A DNA stretch of 64,000 bases from Desulfobulbus alkaliphilus (GTDB lineage: Bacteria > Desulfobacterota > Desulfobulbia > Desulfobulbales > Desulfobulbaceae), in NCBI RefSeq assembly GCF_016918545.1, contig NZ_JAFFQC010000011.1, positions 1 to 64,000 of the forward strand. The letters run 5' to 3'. The translations under genes and the position numbers were made by a program. Of the stretch, positions 16,762 to 24,627 are shown one piece after another. The stretch's first letter is position 1. The number at the start of each line of letters is the position of its first letter. Below the pieces are notes generated by a model that saw nothing but the letters and a program-made list of their open reading frames with translations, did no database searches and was not told the DNA's origin.

Positions 16762-18359
16762 CCTACCACGATCTGCCCTGGATCATCGAGCATCGGGAAA
16801 ATCGCTGCACCCTCTGCGGGCGTTGCACAGCTGTCTGTCCGGTGGGAGCTATCTCGCTGAGCCATTTTCGTCAGCGGGTTCCCAAGCTCGATGTCCTCCG
16901 TAAAAAAAGGAGCAATGACTACAGGCATTTCACCGGCATCCGCCAGCAAACGGTTATTGAAAAACGCTGCATTGGCTGCGGAATGTGCGCCTCGGTCTGC
17001 CCCAATGAGGCCATCGGGCCACAAGCCAACGACAACGAACATCGTGCCCTCTTTCTTCTCAACCAGAAAGGTGAGGCCTACAAACGAGGCGGCCGTCGCA
17101 ACGTCACCGGCAGGACGCTGCTCGACCGCATCTCCTTTGACCGTATCTCCATGCTCACAGATCCGGCCCTGGATGCCGGTCGGCACGAGTTCAACATCAA
17201 TACCATCCTGGGTCGGGTGCTGCCCCCGGAGGAATTTCTCCGCCGTAAAGCCGCGGGGGAATGGATCCCTCCGACCCGGGAAATGTTCCCCTTTATCATC
17301 GGCTCGATGTCGTTTGGGGCCCTGTCACCCAACATGTGGCTCGGATTGCTGCAGGGCGTGGCCTACTGCAACGAGGTCTTGGATATCCCCGTGGTCATGG
17401 CCACCGGCGAAGGCGGCTGTCCGCCATGGGTGCTGAAGAGCCCCTTTCTGAAATATATCATCCTGCAGATCGCCTCCGGGTATTTCGGTTGGGACGAGAT
17501 CATCCGGGCCATTCCCGAGATGCAGTGCGATCCGGCGGCCATTGAGATCAAGTATGGCCAGGGGGCCAAGCCAGGTGACGGCGGTCTGCTGATGTGGTTC
17601 AAGGTCAGCAAGCTGATCGCCCGGTTGCGTGGCGTGCCCGAAGGCGTGGATCTGCCTTCGCCGCCGGTGCATCAGACGCTCTACTCCATCGAGGAAAGCG
17701 TCATGAAGATGATTCAGACCATGTCCATGGCCTTTGGCTTCCGGGTACCTGTCTACCCTAAAATTTCCGGTTCAACCTCGGCCAAATCGGTCCTCAATAA
17801 CCTGGTGCGCAATCCCTATGCCGCAGCTTTAATGATCGACGGTATCGACGGCGGCACCGGGGCGGCCTACAATGTCAGCATGGACGCCACCGGGCACCCC
17901 ATTACTTCCAATCTGCGGGAATGTTACCTCGATCTGGTCCGGCAGGGGCGACAGAACGAGATTCCTCTGTTTGCCGCCGGCGGCATCGGCAAGAACGGCA
18001 ATGTTACCCAGAATGGTATGGCCCTGATCATGCTTGGCGCTTCCGGTGTGCATATCGGCAAGTATATCATGCAGGCCGCTGCCGGCTGTCTTGGTAATGA
18101 ATTGGGCCGTTGCAACGTCTGTAACGTCGGTATCTGTCCCAAGGGGATCACCAGCCAGAATGAAAAGCTCTATCGCCGTCTGGATCCAGATGAGGTCGCC
18201 CAGCGCACGGTCGATACCTTCATGGCCATTCGTACGGAAATGAAGAAGATCATGGCGCCCCTGGGGCGCTCCCAGAGCCTGCCCATCGGCATGTCCGATG
18301 CCCTTGGCATCGATGATGCCGATATCGCCCAAAGACTGCAGATCAACTATATCTGTTGA
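16719..18359 (+). CDS. Glutamate synthase, FMN-binding catalytic subunit with N-terminal ferredoxin
   Basis: A 546-residue subunit that combines 2-oxoglutarate and ammonia to glutamate at FMN. Two 4Fe-4S motifs lie at the N-terminus (Cys30, 33, 36, 40 and Cys84, 87, 90, 94). The TIM-barrel FMN domain contains PKISGSTSAKSV, DGIDGGTGAA and FAAGGIGKNG. A Cys set in GRCNVCNVGICPKG matches the 3Fe-4S cluster of GltB. This is the short, archaeal-type architecture without a fused glutaminase. It overlaps the amidotransferase gene by 43 bp, with AAGGAA 9 nt ahead of ATG 16719, and precedes the third gene by 32 bp. Confidence 0.93.
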   Translation: MVSVRSIYSSPSSLTYHDLPWIIEHRENRCTLCGRCTAVCPVGAISLSHFRQRVPKLDVLRKKRSNDYRHFTGIRQQTVIEKRCIGCGMCASVCPNEAIGPQANDNEHRALFLLNQKGEAYKRGGRRNVTGRTLLDRISFDRISMLTDPALDAGRHEFNINTILGRVLPPEEFLRRKAAGEWIPPTREMFPFIIGSMSFGALSPNMWLGLLQGVAYCNEVLDIPVVMATGEGGCPPWVLKSPFLKYIILQIASGYFGWDEIIRAIPEMQCDPAAIEIKYGQGAKPGDGGLLMWFKVSKLIARLRGVPEGVDLPSPPVHQTLYSIEESVMKMIQTMSMAFGFRVPVYPKISGSTSAKSVLNNLVRNPYAAALMIDGIDGGTGAAYNVSMDATGHPITSNLRECYLDLVRQGRQNEIPLFAAGGIGKNGNVTQNGMALIMLGASGVHIGKYIMQAAAGCLGNELGRCNVCNVGICPKGITSQNEKLYRRLDPDEVAQRTVDTFMAIRTEMKKIMAPLGRSQSLPIGMSDALGIDDADIAQRLQINYIC

Positions 18360-18391
18360 GCACAGGATTCATCACAGGACCTCTTTGCATT

Positions 18392-20749
18392 ATGAGCGAA
18401 ACAAAGCCTAATATACTCACTGTCCGCGGTCGGGATGACAACAACCAGCGGATTTCCTCCAAAGTGTTCGAGGAGGAGGTTCGCGGAGCGGCGGCGGTTG
18501 CCGATGAACTGATTCTCGAATCGTTCGGGCAGCATAATATCGGTTTACGGCTGGGTTCCGTGGATCGTCCCCTCACCCTCCGGATCAAAGGGCCTGCCGG
18601 CCAGCGGCTCGGCTGCATGGGCATGCCGGGAGCGACTATTATCTGCGACGGATCGGCCTCCGATGATGTCGGATATCTCAATATCGGTGCTGATATTATT
18701 GTCCAGGGCGATGCCACCAACGGCGTCTGCAACGCCATGGCCGGCGGCCGGGTGATGATTGGCGGCAGCATCGGTGCCCGCGGTCTCACCATGACCAAAT
18801 GGAATCCCGATTATCAGCGACCGGAGATGTGGGTCCTGGGATCGGTGGGTGATACCTTTGCCGAGTTCAACTGCGGCGGTATCGGCGTGATCTGCGGAAT
18901 CAACCCGAAAAATCCCGACAATGTCCTCGGGTACCGCCCCTGTGTGGGTATGGTCGGGGGGAAAATCTTCTATCGGGGAAAAACCGATGACTCGTATTCA
19001 CGGACCAATGCCAAACTTTCTCAGCTCAGCGATGAGGAGTGGCAGTGGTTGAGTGAACGGCTGCCTGGATTCCTCCAGGCCATTGATCAGGCCGGATTGC
19101 TTGATCTTCTGACCGTGCGGGAACAGTGGCAGGTGCTGGCGGCGATCACCCCCCAGGAGCGGGCCTTGATGTTTTCCGGTCCCATGCCCATGGCCGAGTT
19201 TCGAAGACGCTTCTGGGACCAGGGTTTCGGTGGCGGCGATCCTCTCCGGGACCTTGCTCCTACTCTGGAACGCGGCTTGATCGGCGTGGTCGAGACCGGT
19301 GAATTCCGACGGAAAAAACCGTACTGGGCCAATCGGGATGCCGCCGCGCCCTGCACCTTTTTCTGCCCGATTCATATTCCGACCATCGATCGCCTCCGTT
19401 TGATTCGAGAGGGACGCTGTGAAGAGGCCTACGAGATGCTGCTGCGGTATACTCCGGTTCCGGCCTCGGTTTGTGGCGCCATCTGTCCCAATCTGTGCAT
19501 CCAGAATTGTTCCCGCGAAAAAATAGATTACTCCATCGATGCCTCGGTGCTGGGGCGGGCGGTGCAGCAGGTGGAGCCGCCAAAATCCCTACCGCCTATC
19601 GGTCACAAAGTGGCCATCATCGGTGGTGGTCCAGCCGGGATGGCCGTGGCCTGGCACCTGGCCCTTAATGGCATCGAGGCGCATATATTCGAACGTGACA
19701 CCAGGCTTGGTGGTAAACTGGCCCAGACCATTCCCTGGGAGCGTCTCTCTCAGGCGGTGTGGGATGCCGAGATCGATCGCTTTCTCAAAACCGACAACCT
19801 GCATGTCCATCTTGGCGAGCATCTGAGCAAAGACCGGGTGGAAGAACTGAAACAAGCCTTTGATTATGTCGTGGTTGCCGTAGGGACCCACCAGCCCAGG
19901 ACGCTGTCCTTTCCCGGTCATGAACGGGTTATTCCGGCACTTGAATATCTCAAGGCGGCCAAAAGTGATAGCCCCATGGCCACCGGCAAGCAGGTGGTGA
20001 TCATCGGTGCCGGTAACGTTGGCTGTGATGTCGCCACCGAGGCCTACCGGTTGGGAGCGGACCAGGTTGTCCTGGTGGATATTCAGAAGCCTTCGGCCTT
20101 CGGTCATGAGCGGACAGCGGCCGAAGCCTTGGGAGCTACTTTTAAATGGCCGTTCATGACCCGGGAGGTTACCGCGGAAGGCTTGGTTGGCGCTGACGGT
20201 ACTGTGCTCCCGGCCCAGACGGTGATCATCTCCATTGGCGATGTTCCCAGTCTGCCTTTTCTACCCGATTCAGTTGAAATGGTGCAGGTTGCCGGCGCGA
20301 CCTGGATCAAGACCGATGCGGCAGGCCGAACCAGCGACGACAAGATTCTTGCGGTGGGCGATGTCGAGCGACCGGGTCTGGCCACCAATGCGCTGGGGGC
20401 AGGCAAGCGCACCGCGGACTATCTCATCGCCACCTTCCAGGGAGTACCCTGGGTGCCGTTCCGACAACGGCTGATCCAATTTGAAGATTTGACTATGGCC
20501 CATTACGACCCGGCCGAGCGGGGTGTCACTGAAGATCAGCAGGCGGCCCGGTGTCTGAGTTGCGGCTCCTGCCGCGATTGTCATCTCTGCGAGACCATCT
20601 GTCCCACCAACGCCATATCCCGTCAGGAGATCCCCCCTGGTCCGGATGGGGTGGATTATGAATATATCTCCGACGACGACAAGTGCATTGCCTGTGGTTT
20701 CTGTGCCGATACCTGCCCCTGCGGCATCTGGGTACTACGTCCTTTCTGA
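18392..20749 (+). CDS. Glutamate synthase GXGXG domain fused to NAD(P)H oxidoreductase and C-terminal ferredoxin
   Basis: A 785-residue fusion. Residues about 1-230 are the right-handed beta-helix GXGXG domain (GADIIVQGDA, GGRVMIGGS). Residues about 310-400 carry the Cys-rich helical module of GltD-type subunits (CGAICPNLCIQNC). The FAD site VAIIGGGPAGMAVAW and a second dinucleotide fold VVIIGAGNVGCD (NAD(P)H) follow. The C-terminus has two cysteine motifs, CRDCHLCETICP and CIACGFCADTCP. It would pass electrons from NAD(P)H to the FMN subunit. Start ATG 18392 is favoured over a TTG at 18356. Elsewhere the GXGXG and reductase parts are usually separate genes, so this is a fused third subunit. 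Confidence 0.9.
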   Translation: MSETKPNILTVRGRDDNNQRISSKVFEEEVRGAAAVADELILESFGQHNIGLRLGSVDRPLTLRIKGPAGQRLGCMGMPGATIICDGSASDDVGYLNIGADIIVQGDATNGVCNAMAGGRVMIGGSIGARGLTMTKWNPDYQRPEMWVLGSVGDTFAEFNCGGIGVICGINPKNPDNVLGYRPCVGMVGGKIFYRGKTDDSYSRTNAKLSQLSDEEWQWLSERLPGFLQAIDQAGLLDLLTVREQWQVLAAITPQERALMFSGPMPMAEFRRRFWDQGFGGGDPLRDLAPTLERGLIGVVETGEFRRKKPYWANRDAAAPCTFFCPIHIPTIDRLRLIREGRCEEAYEMLLRYTPVPASVCGAICPNLCIQNCSREKIDYSIDASVLGRAVQQVEPPKSLPPIGHKVAIIGGGPAGMAVAWHLALNGIEAHIFERDTRLGGKLAQTIPWERLSQAVWDAEIDRFLKTDNLHVHLGEHLSKDRVEELKQAFDYVVVAVGTHQPRTLSFPGHERVIPALEYLKAAKSDSPMATGKQVVIIGAGNVGCDVATEAYRLGADQVVLVDIQKPSAFGHERTAAEALGATFKWPFMTREVTAEGLVGADGTVLPAQTVIISIGDVPSLPFLPDSVEMVQVAGATWIKTDAAGRTSDDKILAVGDVERPGLATNALGAGKRTADYLIATFQGVPWVPFRQRLIQFEDLTMAHYDPAERGVTEDQQAARCLSCGSCRDCHLCETICPTNAISRQEIPPGPDGVDYEYISDDDKCIACGFCADTCPCGIWVLRPF

Positions 20750-20779
20750 GCCTCTCCTGCCGCACAGTTACCAGCATCC

Positions 20780-20815
20780 GCCCCCTGAGCGTATTGTGCT
20801 CTGGGGGCTTTTTTT
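20780..20815 (+). terminator. Rho-independent terminator of the glutamate synthase operon
   Basis: GCCCCCTGAGC at 20780-20790 pairs with GCTCTGGGGGC at 20798-20808 (one T-T mismatch), followed by seven T. It lies 31 bp after the last glutamate synthase stop codon. Confidence 0.9.
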
Positions 20816-20904
20816 CTTCATTTTCTGACCACATATACTGGGTGGAAGGAAAAGGCTGCTGACCTGCAGACGGAAACCGTTCGTCAGCCTTACATAATAA
20901 TCTT

Positions 20905-21177
20905 TTATTTTTTCATGAAACGGAGCAGTACCTTGTATTGCTTGCCGTCCAGGTCCTTGGGCAAGGTTGTGCCGTCGGGAATCAGCAGGGTGAGAACTTT
21001 TCCCTTATGAGGGTCACTGCGTGGCTGTCGCCGTCGCTCTTGCAGCCGGGGCCCGGATATTCGTTGGCGAGGATTTCGAACATTGAGCAACTCAGCCTCT
21101 ATCAGGCCGCCAGTGACAGGGGGCTTGCTGGTAGGGGAGCCAAGCGGTTCTATCGAGCCGATAATTATATCAACCAT
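20905..21177 (-). CDS. Small hypothetical protein downstream of ogt
   Basis: A 90-residue basic protein with no recognised family. It starts MVDIIIGSIEPLGS, has an Arg-rich middle (GPRLQERRRQPRSDPHKGK) and ends in VLLRFMKK. ATG 21177 has an excellent ribosome binding site, AGGGAGG on the minus strand about 9 nt upstream, which supports it being real and argues for this start rather than the longer frame to 21243. It lies 62 bp after ogt on the same strand and may be co-transcribed. No membrane segment or signal peptide. Confidence 0.6.
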   Translation of the reverse strand: MVDIIIGSIEPLGSPTSKPPVTGGLIEAELLNVRNPRQRISGPRLQERRRQPRSDPHKGKVLTLLIPDGTTLPKDLDGKQYKVLLRFMKK

Positions 21178-21239
21178 TTTTTGTTTCCTCCCTGAAGTGA
21201 AATGGTCCTGTGCTTTGTGGTGGTCGAGTCGTTGCCTGT

Positions 21240-21740
21240 TCATTCTCTGTGTTTGTGTTCTACCATGTTTTCCTGTTCAAGTTCCAGCAGGATCTGCTTC
21301 AGCGGCAGGCCACCACCGAAGCCGGTCAGGCTGCCGTCAGCGCCGATCAGGCGGTGGCAGGGGACAATCAGGGCCAGAGGATTGGCCCGGGCCGCCCCTC
21401 CCACAGCCCTGGCCTTGCGGCGATCGCCGAGATGTGCGGCCAGTTCACTGTAGGATCGGGTCTTGCCGTAGGGAATGGTGCACAGCTGCTCCCAGACCTG
21501 GAGTTGAAAAGGTGTGCCGTGCAGGGACAGGGGCAGGTCAAAACAGCGCAGGTGGCCGTGCAGGTAGGCAAGGATCTGTTGTGCCGCCTTGCTCAACAAC
21601 GGATCGGCCATGGTGGCCACGGCTGGAGGAGGGGGATACAGTACCGATTCTTCAGGTAACGTAAGGCCGCACAGCCCAGAGGCGTCAGCGGTCAGTGTCA
21701 AGGTGCCCAGGGAGGTGGCAAGTGAAGCGCGACGGAGCAT
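21240..21740 (-). CDS. ogt: Methylated-DNA--protein-cysteine S-methyltransferase
   Basis: A 166-residue suicide DNA-repair protein that transfers the O6-alkyl group of guanine to its own cysteine. The acceptor is Cys128 in LIVPCHRLIG; the helix-turn-helix with Arg finger lies in RKARAVGGAARANP and the family motif FQLQVWEQL precedes YGKTRSYSELA. Start ATG 21740 has GGAG 7 nt upstream; two further in-frame ATGs upstream are less well placed. A full-length TIR element sits 79 bp upstream of its start. Confidence 0.93.
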   Translation of the reverse strand: MLRRASLATSLGTLTLTADASGLCGLTLPEESVLYPPPPAVATMADPLLSKAAQQILAYLHGHLRCFDLPLSLHGTPFQLQVWEQLCTIPYGKTRSYSELAAHLGDRRKARAVGGAARANPLALIVPCHRLIGADGSLTGFGGGLPLKQILLELEQENMVEHKHRE

Positions 21741-21818
21741 GAAATTCTCCATTGAAGAGTGCAAATATTTGTTTACCCCTTTCAACGATACCACCTGGTC
21801 GATAGTTAGTGTCCATTA

Positions 21819-22038
21819 CCTTGTATCCGTGACGGCTGAACGCTTGTTTTGGATATATATCTTGCTGTAAGCATATTATAATTTTAGCTAAACCCTTGAA
21901 TAAACTTGCACCAACCGTCCTTGGGGGCATCCGTCCGCACTCCATTTCCATTGCCCGTAACCGTCCGATAAAGTTTCCATTAATTGAACGGTCACGAACA
22001 ACGAAGCTGACGCACGGACGAACGCTCACGGATTCAGG
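21819..22038 (+). mobile_element. Full-length copy (220 bp) of the TIR element, TSD CATTA
   Basis: Opens with CCTTGTATCCGTGACGGCTG, slightly diverged and 2 bp longer, and closes with GCTCACGGATTCAGG. The perfect duplication CATTA lies at 21814-21818 and 22039-22043. It occupies the gap between ogt and the Cys-rich protein gene, both on the minus strand. The central hairpin is imperfect here (AAAGTTTCCATTAATT). Confidence 0.92.
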
Positions 22039-22097
22039 CATTAGAAACGAGGTATTTTATTCTCAAAGAAAAATAGTTGTTTCCGGGTGGACACTGG

Positions 22098-22607
22098 TTA
22101 TTCTGACGGCAGGTGAAAGATCTCGATCAGCTGTGTCTCCATCCGCGTTTGCCGGCCAAGGACAGTGCTGGTATGCCGGTAGAGGGTTTTCATCTCCTGG
22201 TCCGTGGCTCTGTTGCGAATGTGACTGCAATTGTAGTTGAGACAGAAATGAGGTTTCGCCAGGAACAGACAGCCCTGTTCACCCAGAAAACAGCAGGCAT
22301 CTTCCTTGTGGGGCAGAGGCTCCACGACAATACCGAGCAGAAGATTGATGAGGATCTGGATTGCGTCGGTGTTGTCAGCCATCAAGGCACTGCAGCAGCC
22401 GCCGCCCGGTCGGGAGGCGCAGTGGCAGCAGAGTTGATTCATGCCCATGGATCGCATGTGCAGGGTGAGAGCCTCCACGGACAGACGCAACTCTTGTAAA
22501 GCATCCCGCACGGTGCCATGAATGTTGTGTTGCCGCTCCCAGGTCCGGTGGAGGGAGTGAGCCAGTGCAACCTTTTCAGTAGCCGTACCGCTGTAGAAAT
22601 TAAGCAT
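22098..22607 (-). CDS. Cysteine-rich hypothetical protein, possible metal-binding YkgJ-like
   Basis: A 169-residue soluble protein with clustered Cys/His: CCHCASRPGGGCC near residue 60 and CCFLGEQGCLFLAKPHFC followed by LNYNC near 105-127. The spacing recalls the putative Zn/Fe-chelating YkgJ family, but identity is uncertain. N-terminal and C-terminal parts are helical. ATG 22607 has GGAG 9 nt upstream. It follows the penicillin-binding protein gene by 27 bp on the same strand, so the two are likely co-transcribed; no functional link is obvious. Confidence 0.65.
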   Translation of the reverse strand: MLNFYSGTATEKVALAHSLHRTWERQHNIHGTVRDALQELRLSVEALTLHMRSMGMNQLCCHCASRPGGGCCSALMADNTDAIQILINLLLGIVVEPLPHKEDACCFLGEQGCLFLAKPHFCLNYNCSHIRNRATDQEMKTLYRHTSTVLGRQTRMETQLIEIFHLPSE

Positions 22608-22634
22608 GATGAATTCTCCGACCCCTCCCGGCCT

Positions 22635-24557
22635 TTATGGTTGCAGGGCTTGAAGCATGAAATCCTTCCATACCGGGGCCGCTGCCTTGCCGCCGGTTTC
22701 TCCCGGGCCCAGTGAGATGCTGTGGTCGTGGCCAAGCCAGACACCGGTGGTGAGACCACCGGCCGACCCGATGAACCAGGCATCGATATGGTTGTCCGTT
22801 GTTCCGGTTTTGCCGCTGCTTCCTGGTATGCCGGCGGCATTCTTGCCTGTGCCCCGGAGGACAACTTCGGTAAGTGCGGTGTTGATAAAGGAGGCGGTTC
22901 GCTCGGAAATCGCCTGGCGCCCGGGAGACTGCGGCCACGGAGCTATACGTCCTTCCCGGTTGCGAACGTGGGTGATGCCAACCGGGGCATGGTGCATGCC
23001 CCGGTTGGCAAAGGCCGTATAGGCAGCGGTCATCTCAAGGACGGACACTGGTGAAGCCCCCAGGGCCAAGGTCAGGTCCGGCTGCAGGGGCGCGGTAATC
23101 CCCAACCGGTAGGATTGACGGAGAGCGCTTTTCAGGCCGCTTTTACGCAGGAGGCGGACAGCGACCACATTGCTGGAATGGACCAGGGCCTCGGTCAGAT
23201 TCAATGATCCACGGTAGTCCCGGTTGAAATTAGCCGGTCGCCAGAGTGTACCGCCGCCGCCAGGGAGAGCGATGGGGGCGTCATCGAAAACACTCTGCGC
23301 GGAAAGACCATGCTCCAGAGCCGCGGCATAGATAAGCGGTTTGAAAGCCGAGCCTGTCTGTCGGTTGGCCTGTACGGTGCGGTTGTACTGGGTTTGATTG
23401 AAATCAGTGCCGCCGATCATAGCTCGGATTCTGCCGCTGGCTGTTTCAAGGGCCACCAGGCCCCCCTGTGGACGGTTACGTCCAGGTTGGCGCTCGTGAA
23501 CCGCGGCTACACCACGATGGATCGCCTTGGCTGCTGCCTGCTGCAGGCGGCTGTCCACAGTGGTGGCCACGGTCAGCCCCTGGAGGAACAGATCTGCATC
23601 ACTGTAACGGCTGAGCAGTTGGCTGCGGATATAGAGACTGAAATAGCCGTTGAGCGATTGCCGCCATTCCCCGGAAGGGTGTACCCCCTGCTGGTAAGCG
23701 GTCCGGGCGGCCTCGGGGGTTATGACGCCGTCTTCGGCCATGCGGTTGAGTACGTACCGCTGCCGGGCCCTGGCGGCCTCGGGATATCGGAGGGGTGAAT
23801 AGTTGCTGGGTGACTGGGGCAGGCCGGCAAGGAGGGCTATTTCTCCCAGAGTCAGTTGACCGACGGTCTTGCCGAAGTAGGTTCGGGCCGCGGCCTCGAC
23901 CCCATAGGCCCCGTCTCCCAGATAAATTTCGTTCAGGTAGATAAATAAGATTTCCTCTTTACTCAGAATGCCTTCAAGGCGGCTGGAGAGGATCGCTTCC
24001 GCGAGTTTTCGCGCATAGCTTTTCTCTCTGCTGAGCAGCAGGGCCCGAGTGACCTGTTGGGTGATGGTCGACCCGCCCTGACTCCGTCTGCCGGAGCGGA
24101 GGTTATTGATTGCCGCCCGGGTGATGGACCAGGCATCCACACCCCGGTGGTCCCAGAAACGGCTATCCTCGGCGGCAACAAAGGCCAGGGGCAGGAGGGG
24201 CGGCATATCCTGATACGGGACGATGATCCTGAATTCGCGGGCAATGGCATCGATGGGCCGACCGTTGCGATCAAGAACGAGGGTCGCGACCTGGGGGCGA
24301 TAATCGTGGACGGACTGGATGTCGGGCAAACTGTGGAACCAGGCCATCACCGCGCCGACCATCAGGGTGACCAGACCGGCAATCGAGACCAGAATCACGG
24401 TGAGATGGCGTTGATCGAGCACCCATCCTTGCGGGAGGTCTGCTTTTGGCGTCGGTTTTGATTTTGCAGCGGGTTTGGTGGACAAGGACGGCAAGAAACG
24501 GTAGTGTTGACGACAAAAAACAGTGTGGTTGTCTTCTGACAGGAGTGCAGGTATCAT
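22635..24557 (-). CDS. Class A penicillin-binding protein (bifunctional transglycosylase/transpeptidase)
   Basis: A 640-residue PBP1A-family enzyme of peptidoglycan synthesis, anchored by one transmembrane helix (about 54-74) with a Lys/Pro-rich cytoplasmic N-terminus. The GT51 domain has AAEDSRFWDHRG, GGSTITQQ and EEILFIYLNEIYLGD; the transpeptidase domain has SxxK in GSAFKP, SSN in HSSNVVA and KTG in SGKTGTT. All catalytic motifs are intact. ATG 24557 has AAGG 5 nt upstream. It is divergent from mutL (70 bp between starts). It is shorter than PBP1A of enterobacteria, lacking a large insert or OB domain. Confidence 0.92.
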   Translation of the reverse strand: MIPALLSEDNHTVFCRQHYRFLPSLSTKPAAKSKPTPKADLPQGWVLDQRHLTVILVSIAGLVTLMVGAVMAWFHSLPDIQSVHDYRPQVATLVLDRNGRPIDAIAREFRIIVPYQDMPPLLPLAFVAAEDSRFWDHRGVDAWSITRAAINNLRSGRRSQGGSTITQQVTRALLLSREKSYARKLAEAILSSRLEGILSKEEILFIYLNEIYLGDGAYGVEAAARTYFGKTVGQLTLGEIALLAGLPQSPSNYSPLRYPEAARARQRYVLNRMAEDGVITPEAARTAYQQGVHPSGEWRQSLNGYFSLYIRSQLLSRYSDADLFLQGLTVATTVDSRLQQAAAKAIHRGVAAVHERQPGRNRPQGGLVALETASGRIRAMIGGTDFNQTQYNRTVQANRQTGSAFKPLIYAAALEHGLSAQSVFDDAPIALPGGGGTLWRPANFNRDYRGSLNLTEALVHSSNVVAVRLLRKSGLKSALRQSYRLGITAPLQPDLTLALGASPVSVLEMTAAYTAFANRGMHHAPVGITHVRNREGRIAPWPQSPGRQAISERTASFINTALTEVVLRGTGKNAAGIPGSSGKTGTTDNHIDAWFIGSAGGLTTGVWLGHDHSISLGPGETGGKAAAPVWKDFMLQALQP

Positions 24558-24627
24558 TCCGCCCTTGTACGTACCATGATTTCAGCATTCCGGCATCCTT
24601 AAAGCAAAAAGTACTCTCTGGATTGTT

